A stretch of 64,000 nucleotides of DNA, from positions 19,079 to 83,078 of the forward strand of contig JAFLDO010000021.1 in the NCBI GenBank assembly GCA_017302455.1, read 5' to 3'. Below the pieces are notes generated by a model. That model made no database searches, was not told where the DNA came from, and worked only from the letters and a program-made list of their open reading frames with translations. Both the position numbers and the translations under genes were made by a program. Shown piece by piece: positions 16,466 to 25,665 of the stretch; positions within the stretch are counted from its first letter, which is position 1, and each line of letters starts with the position of its first letter. The stretch comes from Accumulibacter sp. GTDB lineage: Bacteria; Pseudomonadota; Gammaproteobacteria; Burkholderiales; Rhodocyclaceae.

Positions 16466-17400
16466 CGCGCGTCCTTGCTGGACAGGCGCTTGCCCTGCTC
16501 AGTCCCCGGTTTGCGTAACGCGCTGTCGCCCTGTGCGGTTGGTTCGCCACCCAACCCGGGTGGCAGGCTGGGCAGCGGCGGGCTGCTACCTGGATCGAAG
16601 TGTCCTTCCAGTTTGACTCCCTCGGGCAGGCGGTCCGGTAGATCCACGAGGCCCTGGTCTTCGACCAGCGAGTGCCCGCCAGCCTTGGTCTTCTCTTCCC
16701 AACCGAGGCGGTAGTGCTCGCCGAGCGCGCCCTTGGCCAGTTTTGCCGGCAGTACCCGGATCGATGCCTCGTCGGTGACGCAAGCGTTCTCGCACTTGCC
16801 GCAGCCGGTGCAATGCTCGGAGTGCACCGTCGGAATGAACATCGTGTGGCGGCCGGTGCGGGTGTTCGGGCGTAGATCGAGTGTGATCGCCTTGTCGATC
16901 ACCGGGCAGACGCGGTAACACACGTCGCAACGCATACCGAGGAAGTTCAGGCAGGTTTCCTGATCCGACAATACGGCGAGGCCCATCCGAGATTGGTTGA
17001 TGTCGGTCAGGGCATGGTCGAGGGCGCCGGTCGGGCAGGCCTTGATGCAGGGAATGTCCTCGCACATCTCGCAGGGTCCGCTGCGTGCCGTAAAGTAGGG
17101 TGTGCCCGTGGCGACCGGCGATTCCGGTCGGGCCAGATCCAGAATACTGTAAGGGCAGTCGCGCACGCACATGCCGCAGCGGATGCAGGCGCCGAGGAAA
17201 TCGCCTTCGGCGCCTGCCCCGGGTGGGCGAATCGCCAACGGCGGCCGGGCCTTCGCCTGCTTGGTGTAGGCCGCCAGCCCCAGGCCAAGTAATCCGACGC
17301 CGCAAAGCAGGCGGGCGGAATCGAGAACGAACTGACGCCGTGCCGGGCCTTTCAGGGCGCGGGGCGTCGCCTGGCTGGCGGTGGTTCCTGGCGTGGGCAT
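16462..17400 (-). CDS. napG: Ferredoxin-type protein NapG
   Basis: Periplasmic ferredoxin partner of NapH with four [4Fe-4S] clusters: CIRCGMCVRDCP, CEMCEDIPCIKACP, CLNFLGMRCDVCYRVCP and CTGCGKCENAC. A Tat signal is visible (RRQFVLDSARLLCGVGLLGLGL). 312 aa. The C-terminal Pro/Gly-rich extension beyond the last cluster (FDPGSSPPLPSLPPGLGGEP and onward) is longer than in E. coli NapG. ATG 17400 places the Tat motif about 20 residues in; an upstream GTG at 17463 is less likely. 88 nt separate it from napA. Confidence 0.94.
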   Translation of the reverse strand: MPTPGTTASQATPRALKGPARRQFVLDSARLLCGVGLLGLGLAAYTKQAKARPPLAIRPPGAGAEGDFLGACIRCGMCVRDCPYSILDLARPESPVATGTPYFTARSGPCEMCEDIPCIKACPTGALDHALTDINQSRMGLAVLSDQETCLNFLGMRCDVCYRVCPVIDKAITLDLRPNTRTGRHTMFIPTVHSEHCTGCGKCENACVTDEASIRVLPAKLAKGALGEHYRLGWEEKTKAGGHSLVEDQGLVDLPDRLPEGVKLEGHFDPGSSPPLPSLPPGLGGEPTAQGDSALRKPGTEQGKRLSSKDAR

Positions 17401-17488
17401 CGCGTGAGGTGGCCGAAGCAGGTGGTCAGCCCGGGGCGGGCGATGCGCTGCCCGCCTAGGCACTCCCTGATTGTTCTGGGCGGGTCGA

Positions 17489-20014
17489 TCAGGCCTTGAT
17501 CACCTTGCACGCGCATTTCTTGAAGTCGGTTTCCTTCGAGATCGGGCAGGTGGCGTCAAGCGTCAGTTTGTTGACCAGGCGATGTTCGTCAAAGAAGGGC
17601 ACGAAAACGAGCCCGACCGGTGGCTTGTTGCGCCCGCGTGTTTCGACACGCAACTGAATCTCGCCGCGCCGGCTGGCCACCTTGGCGACATCGCCACGCT
17701 GCAGTCCACGCTTCTTCGCGTCATCAGGATGCATGTACATCCAGGAGTCAGGCATCGCCTTGTACAGTTCGGGGACGCGTCGGGTCATTGAGCCGGTATG
17801 CCAGTGTTCGAGCACACGTCCAGTGCATAGCCACAGATCGTAGTCCTTGTCGGGCATTTCGGCGGCCGGTTGGTAGGGCAGGGCGAAGATCACCGCCTTG
17901 CCGTCCGGGTGGCCATAGAATCTGACCCCCTCACCCTTCTTGACGTAGGGGTCGTAGCCTTCGCGGAAGCGCCACAGCGTTTCCTTGCCGTCGACCACCG
18001 GCCAGCGCAAGCCGCGCGCCTTGTGGTAGGTGTCAAACTCGGCCAGATCATGGGCGTGGCCGCGACCGAAAGCCGCGTACTCCTCGAACAGTCCCTTTTG
18101 CAGATAGAAGCCGACCGCCTTCGATTCGTCGTTGTCGAAACCCTTGTAGGTCTGGCTGAGCGGGAACTTGTTGACCTGGCCATTGGCGTAGAGCACGTCG
18201 TACAGTGTCTTGCCCTTGTACTCCGGATTCTTGTCCAGCAGCGCCGCCGGCCACACTTCGTCGGTCTTGAAGCGCTTCGAGAACTCGATGTACTGCCACA
18301 GGTCCGATCTCGCCTGACCAGGCGCCTTGACCTGTTGACGCCAGAATTGCGTGCGCCGCTCGGCGTTGCCGAACGCTCCTTCCTTTTCCATCCACATCGC
18401 GGCCGGCAGAACCAGATCGGCCGACATTGCCGAGACGGTCGGGTAGGCGTCGGATACGACGATAAAGTTGTCAGGATTGCGCCAGCCAGGAAAGATTTCG
18501 TCGTTGACGTTCGGCCCGGCCTGCATGTTGTTGGTTGTCGTCGTCCAGTAGAAGTTGATCTTGCCGTCCTTGAGCAGGCGGCTTTGCGCGACTGCGTGCG
18601 CGCCGATCCAGTCCGGGATCGTGCCGGGTGGCAGTTTCCAGAGTTTCTCGCTGGCTTCCCGATGTTTTGGATTGGTCACCACCATGTCGGCCGGCAAGCG
18701 GTGCGAGAAGGTGCCGACTTCGCGAGCGGTACCGCAGGCGGATGGCTGACCCGTCAGCGAGAACGGGCTGTTGCCGGGTTCGGAAATCTTGCCGACCAGA
18801 AGATGCACGTTGTAGATCATGTTATTGACCCAGGTGCCGCGCGTGTGCTGGTTGAAACCCATGGTCCAGAAGGAAGTGACTCGGGTCTTGGGATTGGCGT
18901 AAGCCTGCGCCAGCGCCTCCAGCTTGTCTTTGGGTACCCCCGAGATCGCGTGCGTCTTGTCGAGTGTGTATTCGGCAACAAACGTCTTGAACTCGTCCAA
19001 GCTCATCGGGCTCGCGGCGGCGGGATTGCCTTTTGGCTTGCCGTCTTCGCCGGGGTAGCCGTTGTTCATCGCCACCTTCTCGAGTGGATGATTTGCGCGC
19101 AGGCCGTAACCGATGTCGGTAACGCCCTTCTTGAAGTTGACGTTGCGAGCGACGAATTCCTGATTCACCGCGTTGTTCTGGATGATGTAATTGCAGATGT
19201 AGTTGAGGATGGCCAAGTCACTCTGCGGCTTGAAGATCAGTTCGTTGTCGGAGAGTTCGGTCGAGCGGTGGCTGAAGGTGGACAGCACGTGGATCTTGAC
19301 GTCCTTGCCGGTGAGTCGCCGATCGGTGACGCGTGACCATAGGATCGGATGCATTTCCGCCATGTTCGAACCCCACAGCACGAAGGCATCGGCGTGCTCG
19401 ATGTCGTCGTAGCAGCCCATCGGTTCGTCGATGCCGAAGGTGCGCATGAATCCGGCGACCGCTGACGCCATGCAGTGGCGCGCGTTCGGATCAAGGTTGT
19501 TGGTCAGCAGACCGGCCTTCATCAGTTTCGCGGCGGCATATCCTTCCCAGATGGTCCACTGCCCGGAACCGAACATGGCGATGTTGCGCGGACCACCCTT
19601 CTTGAGTGCAGCCTTGCACTTGTCGGCCATGATGTCGAAAGCCTGGTCCCAGGAAACCGGGGTGAACTCGCCGTTCTTATCGAACTTGCCATCCTTCATG
19701 CGCAGCAGCGGCGTCGTCAGGCGATCCTTGCCGTACTGAATCTTGGACAGGAAATAGCCCTTGATGCAGTTCAGTCCCTTGTTGACCGGGGCGTCGGGGT
19801 CGCCCTGGGTGGCTACGATGCGTCCATCCTTCGTTCCCACCAGGACGCCGCAGCCGGTGCCGCAGTAACGGCAGGCGCCCTTGTCCCAACGCACGCCGTC
19901 ATCCTTTCCCGGTGCCGCCTGTGCAAAGCCGGGAAGGCTGATGCCGGCGACACTGGCGGCGGCAGCCACCGCATGGCTCTTGATAAAGTCACGACGTGTC
20001 AAAGTCAATTTCAT
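17489..20014 (-). CDS. napA: Periplasmic nitrate reductase catalytic subunit NapA
   Basis: Mo-bis-MGD enzyme that reduces nitrate to nitrite in the periplasm. 841 aa. The Tat signal [28 protein letters not shown] is bound by NapD. The [4Fe-4S] ligands are C48, C51, C55 (CRYCGTGC) and C83 ([11 protein letters not shown]), and the molybdenum ligand is Cys181 in [13 protein letters not shown]. The [21 protein letters not shown] and C-terminal [18 protein letters not shown] segments are typical of Nap. ATG 20014 follows the napD stop by one base; napD's GAGGAAG end acts as ribosome binding site. Upstream in-frame ATGs lie inside napD. Confidence 0.97.
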   Translation of the reverse strand: MKLTLTRRDFIKSHAVAAAASVAGISLPGFAQAAPGKDDGVRWDKGACRYCGTGCGVLVGTKDGRIVATQGDPDAPVNKGLNCIKGYFLSKIQYGKDRLTTPLLRMKDGKFDKNGEFTPVSWDQAFDIMADKCKAALKKGGPRNIAMFGSGQWTIWEGYAAAKLMKAGLLTNNLDPNARHCMASAVAGFMRTFGIDEPMGCYDDIEHADAFVLWGSNMAEMHPILWSRVTDRRLTGKDVKIHVLSTFSHRSTELSDNELIFKPQSDLAILNYICNYIIQNNAVNQEFVARNVNFKKGVTDIGYGLRANHPLEKVAMNNGYPGEDGKPKGNPAAASPMSLDEFKTFVAEYTLDKTHAISGVPKDKLEALAQAYANPKTRVTSFWTMGFNQHTRGTWVNNMIYNVHLLVGKISEPGNSPFSLTGQPSACGTAREVGTFSHRLPADMVVTNPKHREASEKLWKLPPGTIPDWIGAHAVAQSRLLKDGKINFYWTTTTNNMQAGPNVNDEIFPGWRNPDNFIVVSDAYPTVSAMSADLVLPAAMWMEKEGAFGNAERRTQFWRQQVKAPGQARSDLWQYIEFSKRFKTDEVWPAALLDKNPEYKGKTLYDVLYANGQVNKFPLSQTYKGFDNDESKAVGFYLQKGLFEEYAAFGRGHAHDLAEFDTYHKARGLRWPVVDGKETLWRFREGYDPYVKKGEGVRFYGHPDGKAVIFALPYQPAAEMPDKDYDLWLCTGRVLEHWHTGSMTRRVPELYKAMPDSWMYMHPDDAKKRGLQRGDVAKVASRRGEIQLRVETRGRNKPPVGLVFVPFFDEHRLVNKLTLDATCPISKETDFKKCACKVIKA

Positions 20015-20015
20015 C

Positions 20016-20264
20016 TCATGCTTCCTCATCAGGATCGGGTTCGAACTGGTGGTAGACCATGGACGCCGAGAGCACGCCCGGCTGCTCATTGATCTGCGCA
20101 AAAAGCTTGGTCACTGCTTGAGTCGAGTCGGCCTCGATGGTCACGATCATTTGCCCGGATTCGGTTGCCACATGCACCTCGACGCCACCGAGCGCGCAGA
20201 GACTTGCCTTGACCCGGGTAATCGCTTCGGGCCGGGCATTGACCAGTACGCTGGAGATATTCAT
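20016..20264 (-). CDS. napD: NapA signal-peptide chaperone NapD
   Basis: Small cytoplasmic chaperone that binds the NapA Tat signal and prevents premature export. 82 aa with ferredoxin-like fold features: [45 protein letters not shown], ending in the [11 protein letters not shown] tail common to NapD. First gene of napDAGHB. The FNR-type promoter lies about 90-130 nt upstream. Confidence 0.93.
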   Translation of the reverse strand: MNISSVLVNARPEAITRVKASLCALGGVEVHVATESGQMIVTIEADSTQAVTKLFAQINEQPGVLSASMVYHQFEPDPDEEA

Positions 20265-20352
20265 GAATTCGCGACGCTCCTGTGCACAGGTCGGCCGGTT
20301 GCTGTGCCGGTACCGTCCGGCACGGACCGTTACAGTCCTGCGTCAGACGGAC

Positions 20353-20394
20353 ACTCTAAGCCTCTCGCAGAAGCTTTTTCTTGATACAAATCAA
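20353..20394 (-). promoter_or_regulatory. FNR/Anr-type promoter of napDAGHB
   Basis: On the minus strand TTGATTTGTATCAA (20381-20394) is a perfect FNR box (TTGAT-N4-ATCAA). A -10-like TAGAGT lies at 20353-20358, 20 nt past the box. If the start is near 20346 the box is centred close to -41.5, the class II activator position. This predicts oxygen-limited induction. Confidence 0.85.
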
Positions 20395-20608
20395 GCGGAA
20401 AAAATATGAGAGCGGGATTCGCCGGGCGACGATCCGCGGTTGGCGGCGGGCGGGCGCAGGGGCCATGCACCGGCCCGGTCAGGGCTGCCGGAAGGGGACG
20501 CTCACGCAGCGAGCGGTCGCCGTCAGCGCAGTGATTGGTGCCGGGAAGCCTGCGGGCATTCCCTGCAGGAAGCCGCGGGCCAGATGACTGGGCACGCCGA
20601 CGATAGCG

Positions 20609-20638
20609 AAAAAAAAACGCGGAACCGAAGTTCCGCGT
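20609..20638 (-). terminator. Terminator of the zapB-zapA-6S RNA unit
   Basis: On the minus strand ACGCGGAAC / GTTCCGCGT with a TTCG tetraloop runs into nine T residues. It lies about 15-20 nt past the 6S RNA closing stem. Confidence 0.92.
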
Positions 20639-20651
20639 CTTCCCTTTTCCT

Positions 20652-20834
20652 TGTCCCCGCGAGTGCCGTCAGGCCGGCATCCTGAACCTGGATTCAGTTG
20701 GGTCACTTTCCTCCCGCATCAGGTATGCCCGACATGTGGGGCACACACAACAGCAGTTTCGATGGTCGGCGACCGATGCCAATAAGCATTGGTCCAAGGA
20801 ATCTATGACCTTAACAAACACCGCAGGGAACTCT
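20652..20834 (-). ncRNA. ssrS: 6S RNA
   Basis: Regulatory RNA that binds sigma-70 RNA polymerase holoenzyme. It is identified by position directly downstream of zapA and by structure. The closing stem pairs CCCUGCGGUG (around 20819-20828) with CACUCGCGGGG (around 20655-20665). The 3' arm has the conserved GGUUCAGGAUGCCGGCCUGACGG-like stretch, and GGGAGGAAAGUGACC and AAUGCUUAUUGGCAUCGGUCG match betaproteobacterial 6S RNAs as I remember them. Length is about 180 nt, as expected. Exact ends are estimated from the stem. Confidence 0.88.
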
Positions 20835-20865
20835 CTCGAAGGCTGGGAGGAACTTTACGTTCCAG

Positions 20866-21210
20866 TCACTCCCCGGTTTGCTGCGGCTTCAGCACCGCCA
20901 CAAGTTCCGCCTCCATGAAAGAAATTCTACGCCGAACGTCGTCGATGTCCAGCCCTATTTCAGATTCAATTTTCTGATGCTGCTCGGGGCTTTCCTGATT
21001 CCGGTGAAGGTGCTCGTGGGCAATATTCAGGGCGGCCATGACGGCGATCCGCTCGGATAGATTGCTTCTGGTCTTCTCGGCGATGTCGCGCATCTTGCCA
21101 TCGACGTAGGCGGCGGCGTTGAGCAAGGCCGCGCGCTCCTCGGGTGGGCAGGCAACACGGTATTCCTTGCCGAGCAGGGTGATGTCGAGAAAGCTGGCTT
21201 CGTTGGGCAT
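20866..21210 (-). CDS. zapA: Cell division protein ZapA
   Basis: Promotes FtsZ protofilament bundling at the division ring. 114 aa with N-terminal DITLLGKEYRVACPPEERAALLNAAAYVDGKMRDIAEKTR, then NLSERIAVMAALNIAHEHL and a C-terminal coiled coil. Directly upstream of 6S RNA and 14 nt downstream of the zapB-like gene, the standard proteobacterial arrangement. Confidence 0.95.
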   Translation of the reverse strand: MPNEASFLDITLLGKEYRVACPPEERAALLNAAAYVDGKMRDIAEKTRSNLSERIAVMAALNIAHEHLHRNQESPEQHQKIESEIGLDIDDVRRRISFMEAELVAVLKPQQTGE

Positions 21211-21224
21211 CAGATGCGGATTCT

Positions 21225-21425
21225 TCAGGCCTTGGCCTCTGGCAGTTGCAGGGCAAGCGCTTCCAGCCGGGCGAAAGCGGCTCCCATGCGCTCGGTGAGG
21301 CGGTTCTTGTCGGTTTCGGCGGCAGCGAGACGTTCGCGGAGTCCGTCATTCTCCGCGCGCAACGTCTGGCAAAGTGACACGACCTCGGTGATCCGGCTCT
21401 CGAGCGCATTGAGTTCATCAAGCAT
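21225..21425 (-). CDS. ZapB-like coiled-coil protein (TIGR02449 type)
   Basis: A 66-aa protein that is almost entirely predicted coiled coil: MLDELNALESRITEVVSLCQ, then heptads with RAENDGLRERLAAAETDKNRLTERM. It belongs to the small family encoded before zapA and proposed to act in division-ring assembly. The role is known for the family by analogy, not shown here. The start codon lies 7 nt after a -10 box, so the transcript may be leaderless. Confidence 0.85.
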   Translation of the reverse strand: MLDELNALESRITEVVSLCQTLRAENDGLRERLAAAETDKNRLTERMGAAFARLEALALQLPEAKA

Positions 21426-21432
21426 GGGCCAG

Positions 21433-21462
21433 ACTATAGAGTCAAAAAGCTTGTTCGGTCAA
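21433..21462 (-). promoter_or_regulatory. sigma-70 promoter for zapB-like-zapA-ssrS
   Basis: On the minus strand TTGACC (21457-21462), 18 nt, then TATAGT (21433-21438). The A of the ATG at 21425 is 8 nt past the -10 box, exactly where transcription would be expected to begin. Confidence 0.7.
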
Positions 21463-21548
21463 GGCGTAAGAGGCGGTTCTCAAGGTGGTTTGTGCCGGCA
21501 CCGGCGCTTTGTCTCGTAATCACGTAGGCGTCTGGTCCGAAGCGAGGT

Positions 21549-21554
21549 TATACT
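21549..21554 (+). promoter_or_regulatory. Candidate -10 box for the riboswitch-btuB transcript
   Basis: TATACT about 40 nt before the predicted 5' end of the riboswitch. No matching -35 hexamer is evident. Confidence 0.35.
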
Positions 21555-21594
21555 CCGCGCTTCCGCGGACCTCGGGTCGCGGGAGAGATCGTGC

Positions 21595-21785
21595 AAGGTG
21601 CCGCAATGCAGCTTTGCTGCAGCGGTTAAACGGGAAACAGGTGCGTGTTCATGCAACATCATGCCTGTGCTGTCCCCGCAACGGTAAGCGAGTGTGGGCG
21701 TGTCGATAGGCCACTGGGCGAAAGCCTGGGAAGGCGACATGTCAAGACTTGCAAGCCCGGATACCGGCCTTCGCACACATGGACG
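21595..21785 (+). ncRNA. Cobalamin riboswitch
   Basis: Adenosylcobalamin-sensing leader. The most conserved core CTGTCCCCGCAACGGTAA is present at 21669-21687. GGTTAAACGGGAAACAGGTG upstream and the B12 box AAGCCCGGATACCGGCC at 21753-21769 are present in the correct order. It lies about 130 nt before btuB and should reduce btuB expression when cobalamin is plentiful. Confidence 0.95.
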
Positions 21786-21914
21786 GAGGTGCCGCGGGGA
21801 TGCGGACACGCAACGCTCGGCGCGCTCGCGCCTGTTGATGGTATCCCTGTGCAGTTCCGTATTTTTGCTCGCCGACCTGCGGGGACGCTCGTCGGCAACA
21901 GGGAGAAACCCATC

Positions 21915-23786
21915 ATGCATCCAAGCCAGGCGCGCGCACATTCTGCCGCGAAACTGCTCACTCTTGTCGCCGTATTCTTGTCGACCGCGGCAAGCTCCGC
22001 TGACCTGCCCCTTGATCCCATTGTCGTCACCGCGACTCGCCAGCCAACACGCAGCAACGAGTTGATGAGTGACGTGTCGGTCATCACGCGCGAGGAGATC
22101 GAGCAGGCCGGCGAAACCTCGCTCGCACAACTGCTGGCAAGGCAACCGGGAATTCAATACATCGCGAACGGCGGTGCGGGGAGCAATAGCGGCGTCTTCA
22201 TTCGTGGGGCGGCGAACAATCAGTCGATCCTGCTGATCGATGGTCAACGAGTCGGCTCGGCGACCACCGGCAGCCCAGCGCTCTCGCGCATCCCGCTCGA
22301 CCAGATCGAGCGCATCGAAATCCTGCGCGGCCCGGCGTCGTCGCTCTACGGTGCCGATGCCATCGGCGGCGTGATCCAGATCTTCACCCGGCGCGGCGAG
22401 GGGCCGCCGCGTGTGAACGCCAGCACCGGCTATGGCTCCTACCAGACGAGCGACAGCACGGTCGGCGTGTCGGGCGGTACGGATCTCGTTTCCTACAGCG
22501 TGCAGGCCGGCTACATCGACACACGCGGTTTCAGCACGGTTCACAACAAGCAGGACAGCAATTACAACCCCGATCGCGATGGCTATTACAACAGGAACTT
22601 GAGTGCCAGCTTCGCCGTTCGCCCGGCCAAGGACCAGGAAATCGGTGCGAACCTGCTGGCCAGCCAGGGTACCAACCAGTACGACGCGAATGACTTTGGC
22701 CCTCTCGGTGCGGCGCCGAACTACAACAGCGACCAGACCGTCAGTTCCTACTCGCTTTGTTCGCGCAACCGCGTGAATGCGACGTGGACCAGCACGCTGC
22801 GTGTCGGGCGCAGCACGGACGATGCCAGGGACTATGCCGGCGCTGTCAGAAGTGCCTCCTTCCGCACCGACATGGATCAGGCGTCCTGGCAGAATGACAT
22901 CAAGTTGCCGGTCGGCGAAGCGCTGCTGGCGGCCGAGTACACCCAACAGAAGGTGTCCGGTACGACCGACTATGCGGTCAGCGAGCGGACCATTCGTTCC
23001 TTGCTGGCTGGCTGGAACGGCCGCATCGACCAGCACCGCCTGCAGTTCAACCTGCGACGTGACGACAACTCACAGTTCGGTGGTGAAACCACCGGTTCTG
23101 CGTCGTACGGTTACCAGTTTACGCCGGAGTGGCGTGCGCACGTCTCCTACGGAACGGCGTTCCGCGCCCCGACATTCAACGAACTGTACTTCCCCGCCAG
23201 TTTCCTTTTCGCGGGTGGTAACCCGGATCTGAAGCCGGAGAGAGCGAAGAACGCCGAGGTGGGCGTCAACTGGGAACACGCCAGCCATCGCTTTGGGGCC
23301 GTCTTCTACAACAATGATCTCACCGACCTGATCGAATTCCGGCCACCGACTTTTGCGCCGGTGAATGTCAGTAAGGCCTTGTTGCGGGGCGCGACGCTCA
23401 CCTACGATGGGCGTTTGTCGGGCTGGGGGTTGGGGGTCGCCATCGACTTTCTGGATCCGCGCAACGAGGAGAATGGGCCAAACAACGGCAATCGCCTGGC
23501 GCGTCGCGCCGAGCAGCAGATGAGCAGCTACCTCACGCGAACGTTCGGTAACTGGGAATTGCGTGGCGAGTGGCAACTCGTGGGCAATCGCTACGACGAC
23601 CCGGCCAACCGCGACCGCCTCGGGGGCTACGGTCTGATCAACCTCTATGCGGACTATCGTCTGCAGCGTGACTGGACATTCTTTGCGCGCGCCAACAACA
23701 TCTTCGACAAGTATTACGAGACGGCCGACAACTACGCGGCAGCGGGAGCGAACGTTTTTGTCGGTATTCGCTACGCGCCGAAGTAG
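21915..23786 (+). CDS. btuB: TonB-dependent vitamin B12 receptor BtuB
   Basis: Outer-membrane active transporter for cobalamin. 623 aa with signal peptide (residues 1-29), a TonB box DPIVVTATR and a plug domain (VFIRGAANNQSILLIDGQRVGS, then RIEILRGPASSLYGADAIGGVIQIFTRRG). A beta-barrel follows, including GTAFRAPTFNELYFP and NPDLKPERAKNAEVGVNW, ending in the aromatic-rich C-terminal strand. ATG 21915 with GGGAGAAA upstream begins the signal peptide; longer upstream frame is the riboswitch. Riboswitch control makes the cobalamin substrate convincing. Confidence 0.95.
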   Translation: MHPSQARAHSAAKLLTLVAVFLSTAASSADLPLDPIVVTATRQPTRSNELMSDVSVITREEIEQAGETSLAQLLARQPGIQYIANGGAGSNSGVFIRGAANNQSILLIDGQRVGSATTGSPALSRIPLDQIERIEILRGPASSLYGADAIGGVIQIFTRRGEGPPRVNASTGYGSYQTSDSTVGVSGGTDLVSYSVQAGYIDTRGFSTVHNKQDSNYNPDRDGYYNRNLSASFAVRPAKDQEIGANLLASQGTNQYDANDFGPLGAAPNYNSDQTVSSYSLCSRNRVNATWTSTLRVGRSTDDARDYAGAVRSASFRTDMDQASWQNDIKLPVGEALLAAEYTQQKVSGTTDYAVSERTIRSLLAGWNGRIDQHRLQFNLRRDDNSQFGGETTGSASYGYQFTPEWRAHVSYGTAFRAPTFNELYFPASFLFAGGNPDLKPERAKNAEVGVNWEHASHRFGAVFYNNDLTDLIEFRPPTFAPVNVSKALLRGATLTYDGRLSGWGLGVAIDFLDPRNEENGPNNGNRLARRAEQQMSSYLTRTFGNWELRGEWQLVGNRYDDPANRDRLGGYGLINLYADYRLQRDWTFFARANNIFDKYYETADNYAAAGANVFVGIRYAPK

Positions 23787-23794
23787 GATACGGC

Positions 23795-24784
23795 ATGCCC
23801 ACCCGTCGCCGTGCCGTGCTGATTCTCGCTGCCCTCACCGGGCTGTCGCAGTTGAGCATCATCCTGGCATTGATGGTGGGCAGCATTCCGATCAGCCCGG
23901 CAGAGGTCCTGTCGACGCTTGTCGATCCCGGCGGCAGCATTGCTGCCGATGTGGTGCGCAATCTGCGTCTGCCGCGAGCCCTGACCGGGTTCGCCTGCGG
24001 TGGCTTGCTGGCGCTTGCCGGCGCGCTCCTCCAGGTCCTGTTGCGTAACCCATTGGCCGACCCTTACGTCCTGGGTATTTCGGGCGGCGCCGGCATCGGC
24101 GCCCTGCTGGCGATCATTCTGGGATTCGGGGTGGTGGGCGTCAACGGCCTGGCTCTTGGCGGCGCGCTCGGCGCCATGTTCCTGGTGTTTGGCCTGGCGC
24201 ATGGCGACGGCGGCTGGACGCAGTCGCGCTTGTTGCTGACCGGCGTCATCGTCGCCGCCGGCTGCGGTGCCGTCGTCACGCTGATGCTGGCTGTCGCTCC
24301 CGACGATCGCCTGCGCGGCATGCTCTTCTGGTTGATGGGTGATCTGTCGCAAACCAGCGACCCGGCACTGACCCTGATCGTGCTCGCCGCGATCCTGCTG
24401 ATCGCGCTGCCTTTTGCGCGCGAACTGAATCTTCTGGCGCGCGGCGCCGACGTCGCTCAGGCGCTCGGCGTCGCCGTTCGCCCCTTGCGCCGCGGCGTAT
24501 ACCTTGTCGCTTCGCTGGCGACCGCCGCGGCGGTGACGCAGGCGGGCGCGATCGGCTTCATTGGCCTGATCGTACCGCACCTCGTTCGCCTGACCATCGG
24601 CAACGATCAGCGCTTGCTGCTTCCTGCCTCGGTGCTCGCCGGCGGCAGCCTGCTGGTGATCGCCGACACCCTGGCGCGGACGATGCTTGCTCCGCAACAA
24701 CTGCCGGTTGGCGTGCTCACGGCGCTGATTGGCGTGCCGGCTTTTCTCTTCCTGCTTTCCCGTGCGACACCCGGCCGGCACTGA
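23795..24784 (+). CDS. btuC: ABC transporter permease, FecCD/BtuC family
   Basis: Inner-membrane permease for cobalamin uptake. 329 aa, about ten membrane spans. Typical motifs are NLRLPRALTGFACGGLLALAGALLQVLLRNPLADPYVLGISGGAGIGAL and GAIGFIGLIVPHLVRLTIGND. It begins 8 nt after btuB and ends one base before the ATPase gene, so the three form an operon below the riboswitch. Sequence alone does not separate BtuC from siderophore permeases; the context does. No periplasmic binding protein (btuF) is in the window. Confidence 0.9.
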   Translation: MPTRRRAVLILAALTGLSQLSIILALMVGSIPISPAEVLSTLVDPGGSIAADVVRNLRLPRALTGFACGGLLALAGALLQVLLRNPLADPYVLGISGGAGIGALLAIILGFGVVGVNGLALGGALGAMFLVFGLAHGDGGWTQSRLLLTGVIVAAGCGAVVTLMLAVAPDDRLRGMLFWLMGDLSQTSDPALTLIVLAAILLIALPFARELNLLARGADVAQALGVAVRPLRRGVYLVASLATAAAVTQAGAIGFIGLIVPHLVRLTIGNDQRLLLPASVLAGGSLLVIADTLARTMLAPQQLPVGVLTALIGVPAFLFLLSRATPGRH

Positions 24785-24785
24785 G

Positions 24786-25565
24786 ATGACTCGCCCCGCG
24801 CCCCTGCTGACAACCCATGGTCTACGCGTCGGTATTGCCGAACACACCTTTTGCCGCGACCTCGCTCTCACCGTAAGGGCCGGCGAGTGCTTGGCCATTC
24901 TCGGCCGCAACGGCGCTGGAAAGTCGACCCTGCTGTCGGTGCTGGCGGGCTTGCGCGAGCCGCAAGCCGGTGAGGTGCTGCTCGCTGGCGAGACCTACGC
25001 GAGGCTCGGCGCTCGGGCGAGCGCGCGCATGCGCGGTTGGTTGCCGCAAAGCCGAAGCGAGGCTTTCTCGTCGACGGTACTCGAAACGGCGCTGGTCGGG
25101 CGTCACCCGCACCTCGCACGTTGGGAATGGGAGTCCGCGACCGACGCGCGCATCGCCCGGCAGGCGCTAGCCGCCGTCGGTCTCGGCGATCTCGCGCAGC
25201 GCGACGTGCACACGCTGTCCGGCGGCGAGCGGCAGCGGCTGTCGATCGCCAGCTTGCTGACCCAGGCGCCGCGCCTCTACCTGCTCGACGAACCCCTGGC
25301 GCACCTCGATCTCAATCACCAGATTGCGACTCTCGAACTGCTGGCCGAGCTGACCCGCGACGGGCAGACAGCCTGCGTGATGGTCCTGCACGAGCCCGGC
25401 CTGGCGGCCAGGTTCTGTTCGCGCGCCTTGCTGCTTTTCGGCGACGGGACGACGCAGCAGGGCGCTTCTGACGAGGTCATTACCAGCGATTCGCTGAGCC
25501 GTCTTTACGGCTATCCTCTGCGCGAAATCGGTGACGGGCGGCAGCGCTGGTTCATGCCGGCGTAG
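24786..25565 (+). CDS. btuD: ABC transporter ATPase, BtuD/FepC family
   Basis: ATPase partner of the FecCD permease. 259 aa with Walker A GRNGAGKSTLLSV, Q-loop LPQSRSEAFSSTVLE, signature LSGGERQRLSIASLL, Walker B LYLLDEPLAHLDL and switch His in VLHEPGLAAR. ATG 24786 lies one base after the permease stop; the frame's upstream extension overlaps the permease and is not used. The usual cobalamin-transporter variant 'HD' at the switch is HE here, a minor deviation. Confidence 0.9.
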   Translation: MTRPAPLLTTHGLRVGIAEHTFCRDLALTVRAGECLAILGRNGAGKSTLLSVLAGLREPQAGEVLLAGETYARLGARASARMRGWLPQSRSEAFSSTVLETALVGRHPHLARWEWESATDARIARQALAAVGLGDLAQRDVHTLSGGERQRLSIASLLTQAPRLYLLDEPLAHLDLNHQIATLELLAELTRDGQTACVMVLHEPGLAARFCSRALLLFGDGTTQQGASDEVITSDSLSRLYGYPLREIGDGRQRWFMPA

Positions 25566-25665
25566 GGACTGCTGGTCCGCTGGCCTGTCGACAATCGCCG
25601 GGGTGACGCCTGATGCTGCCAGCGGGGCGACGGTTGCGCGCCGTGGCCGGCCCGCCGACGTGCGT

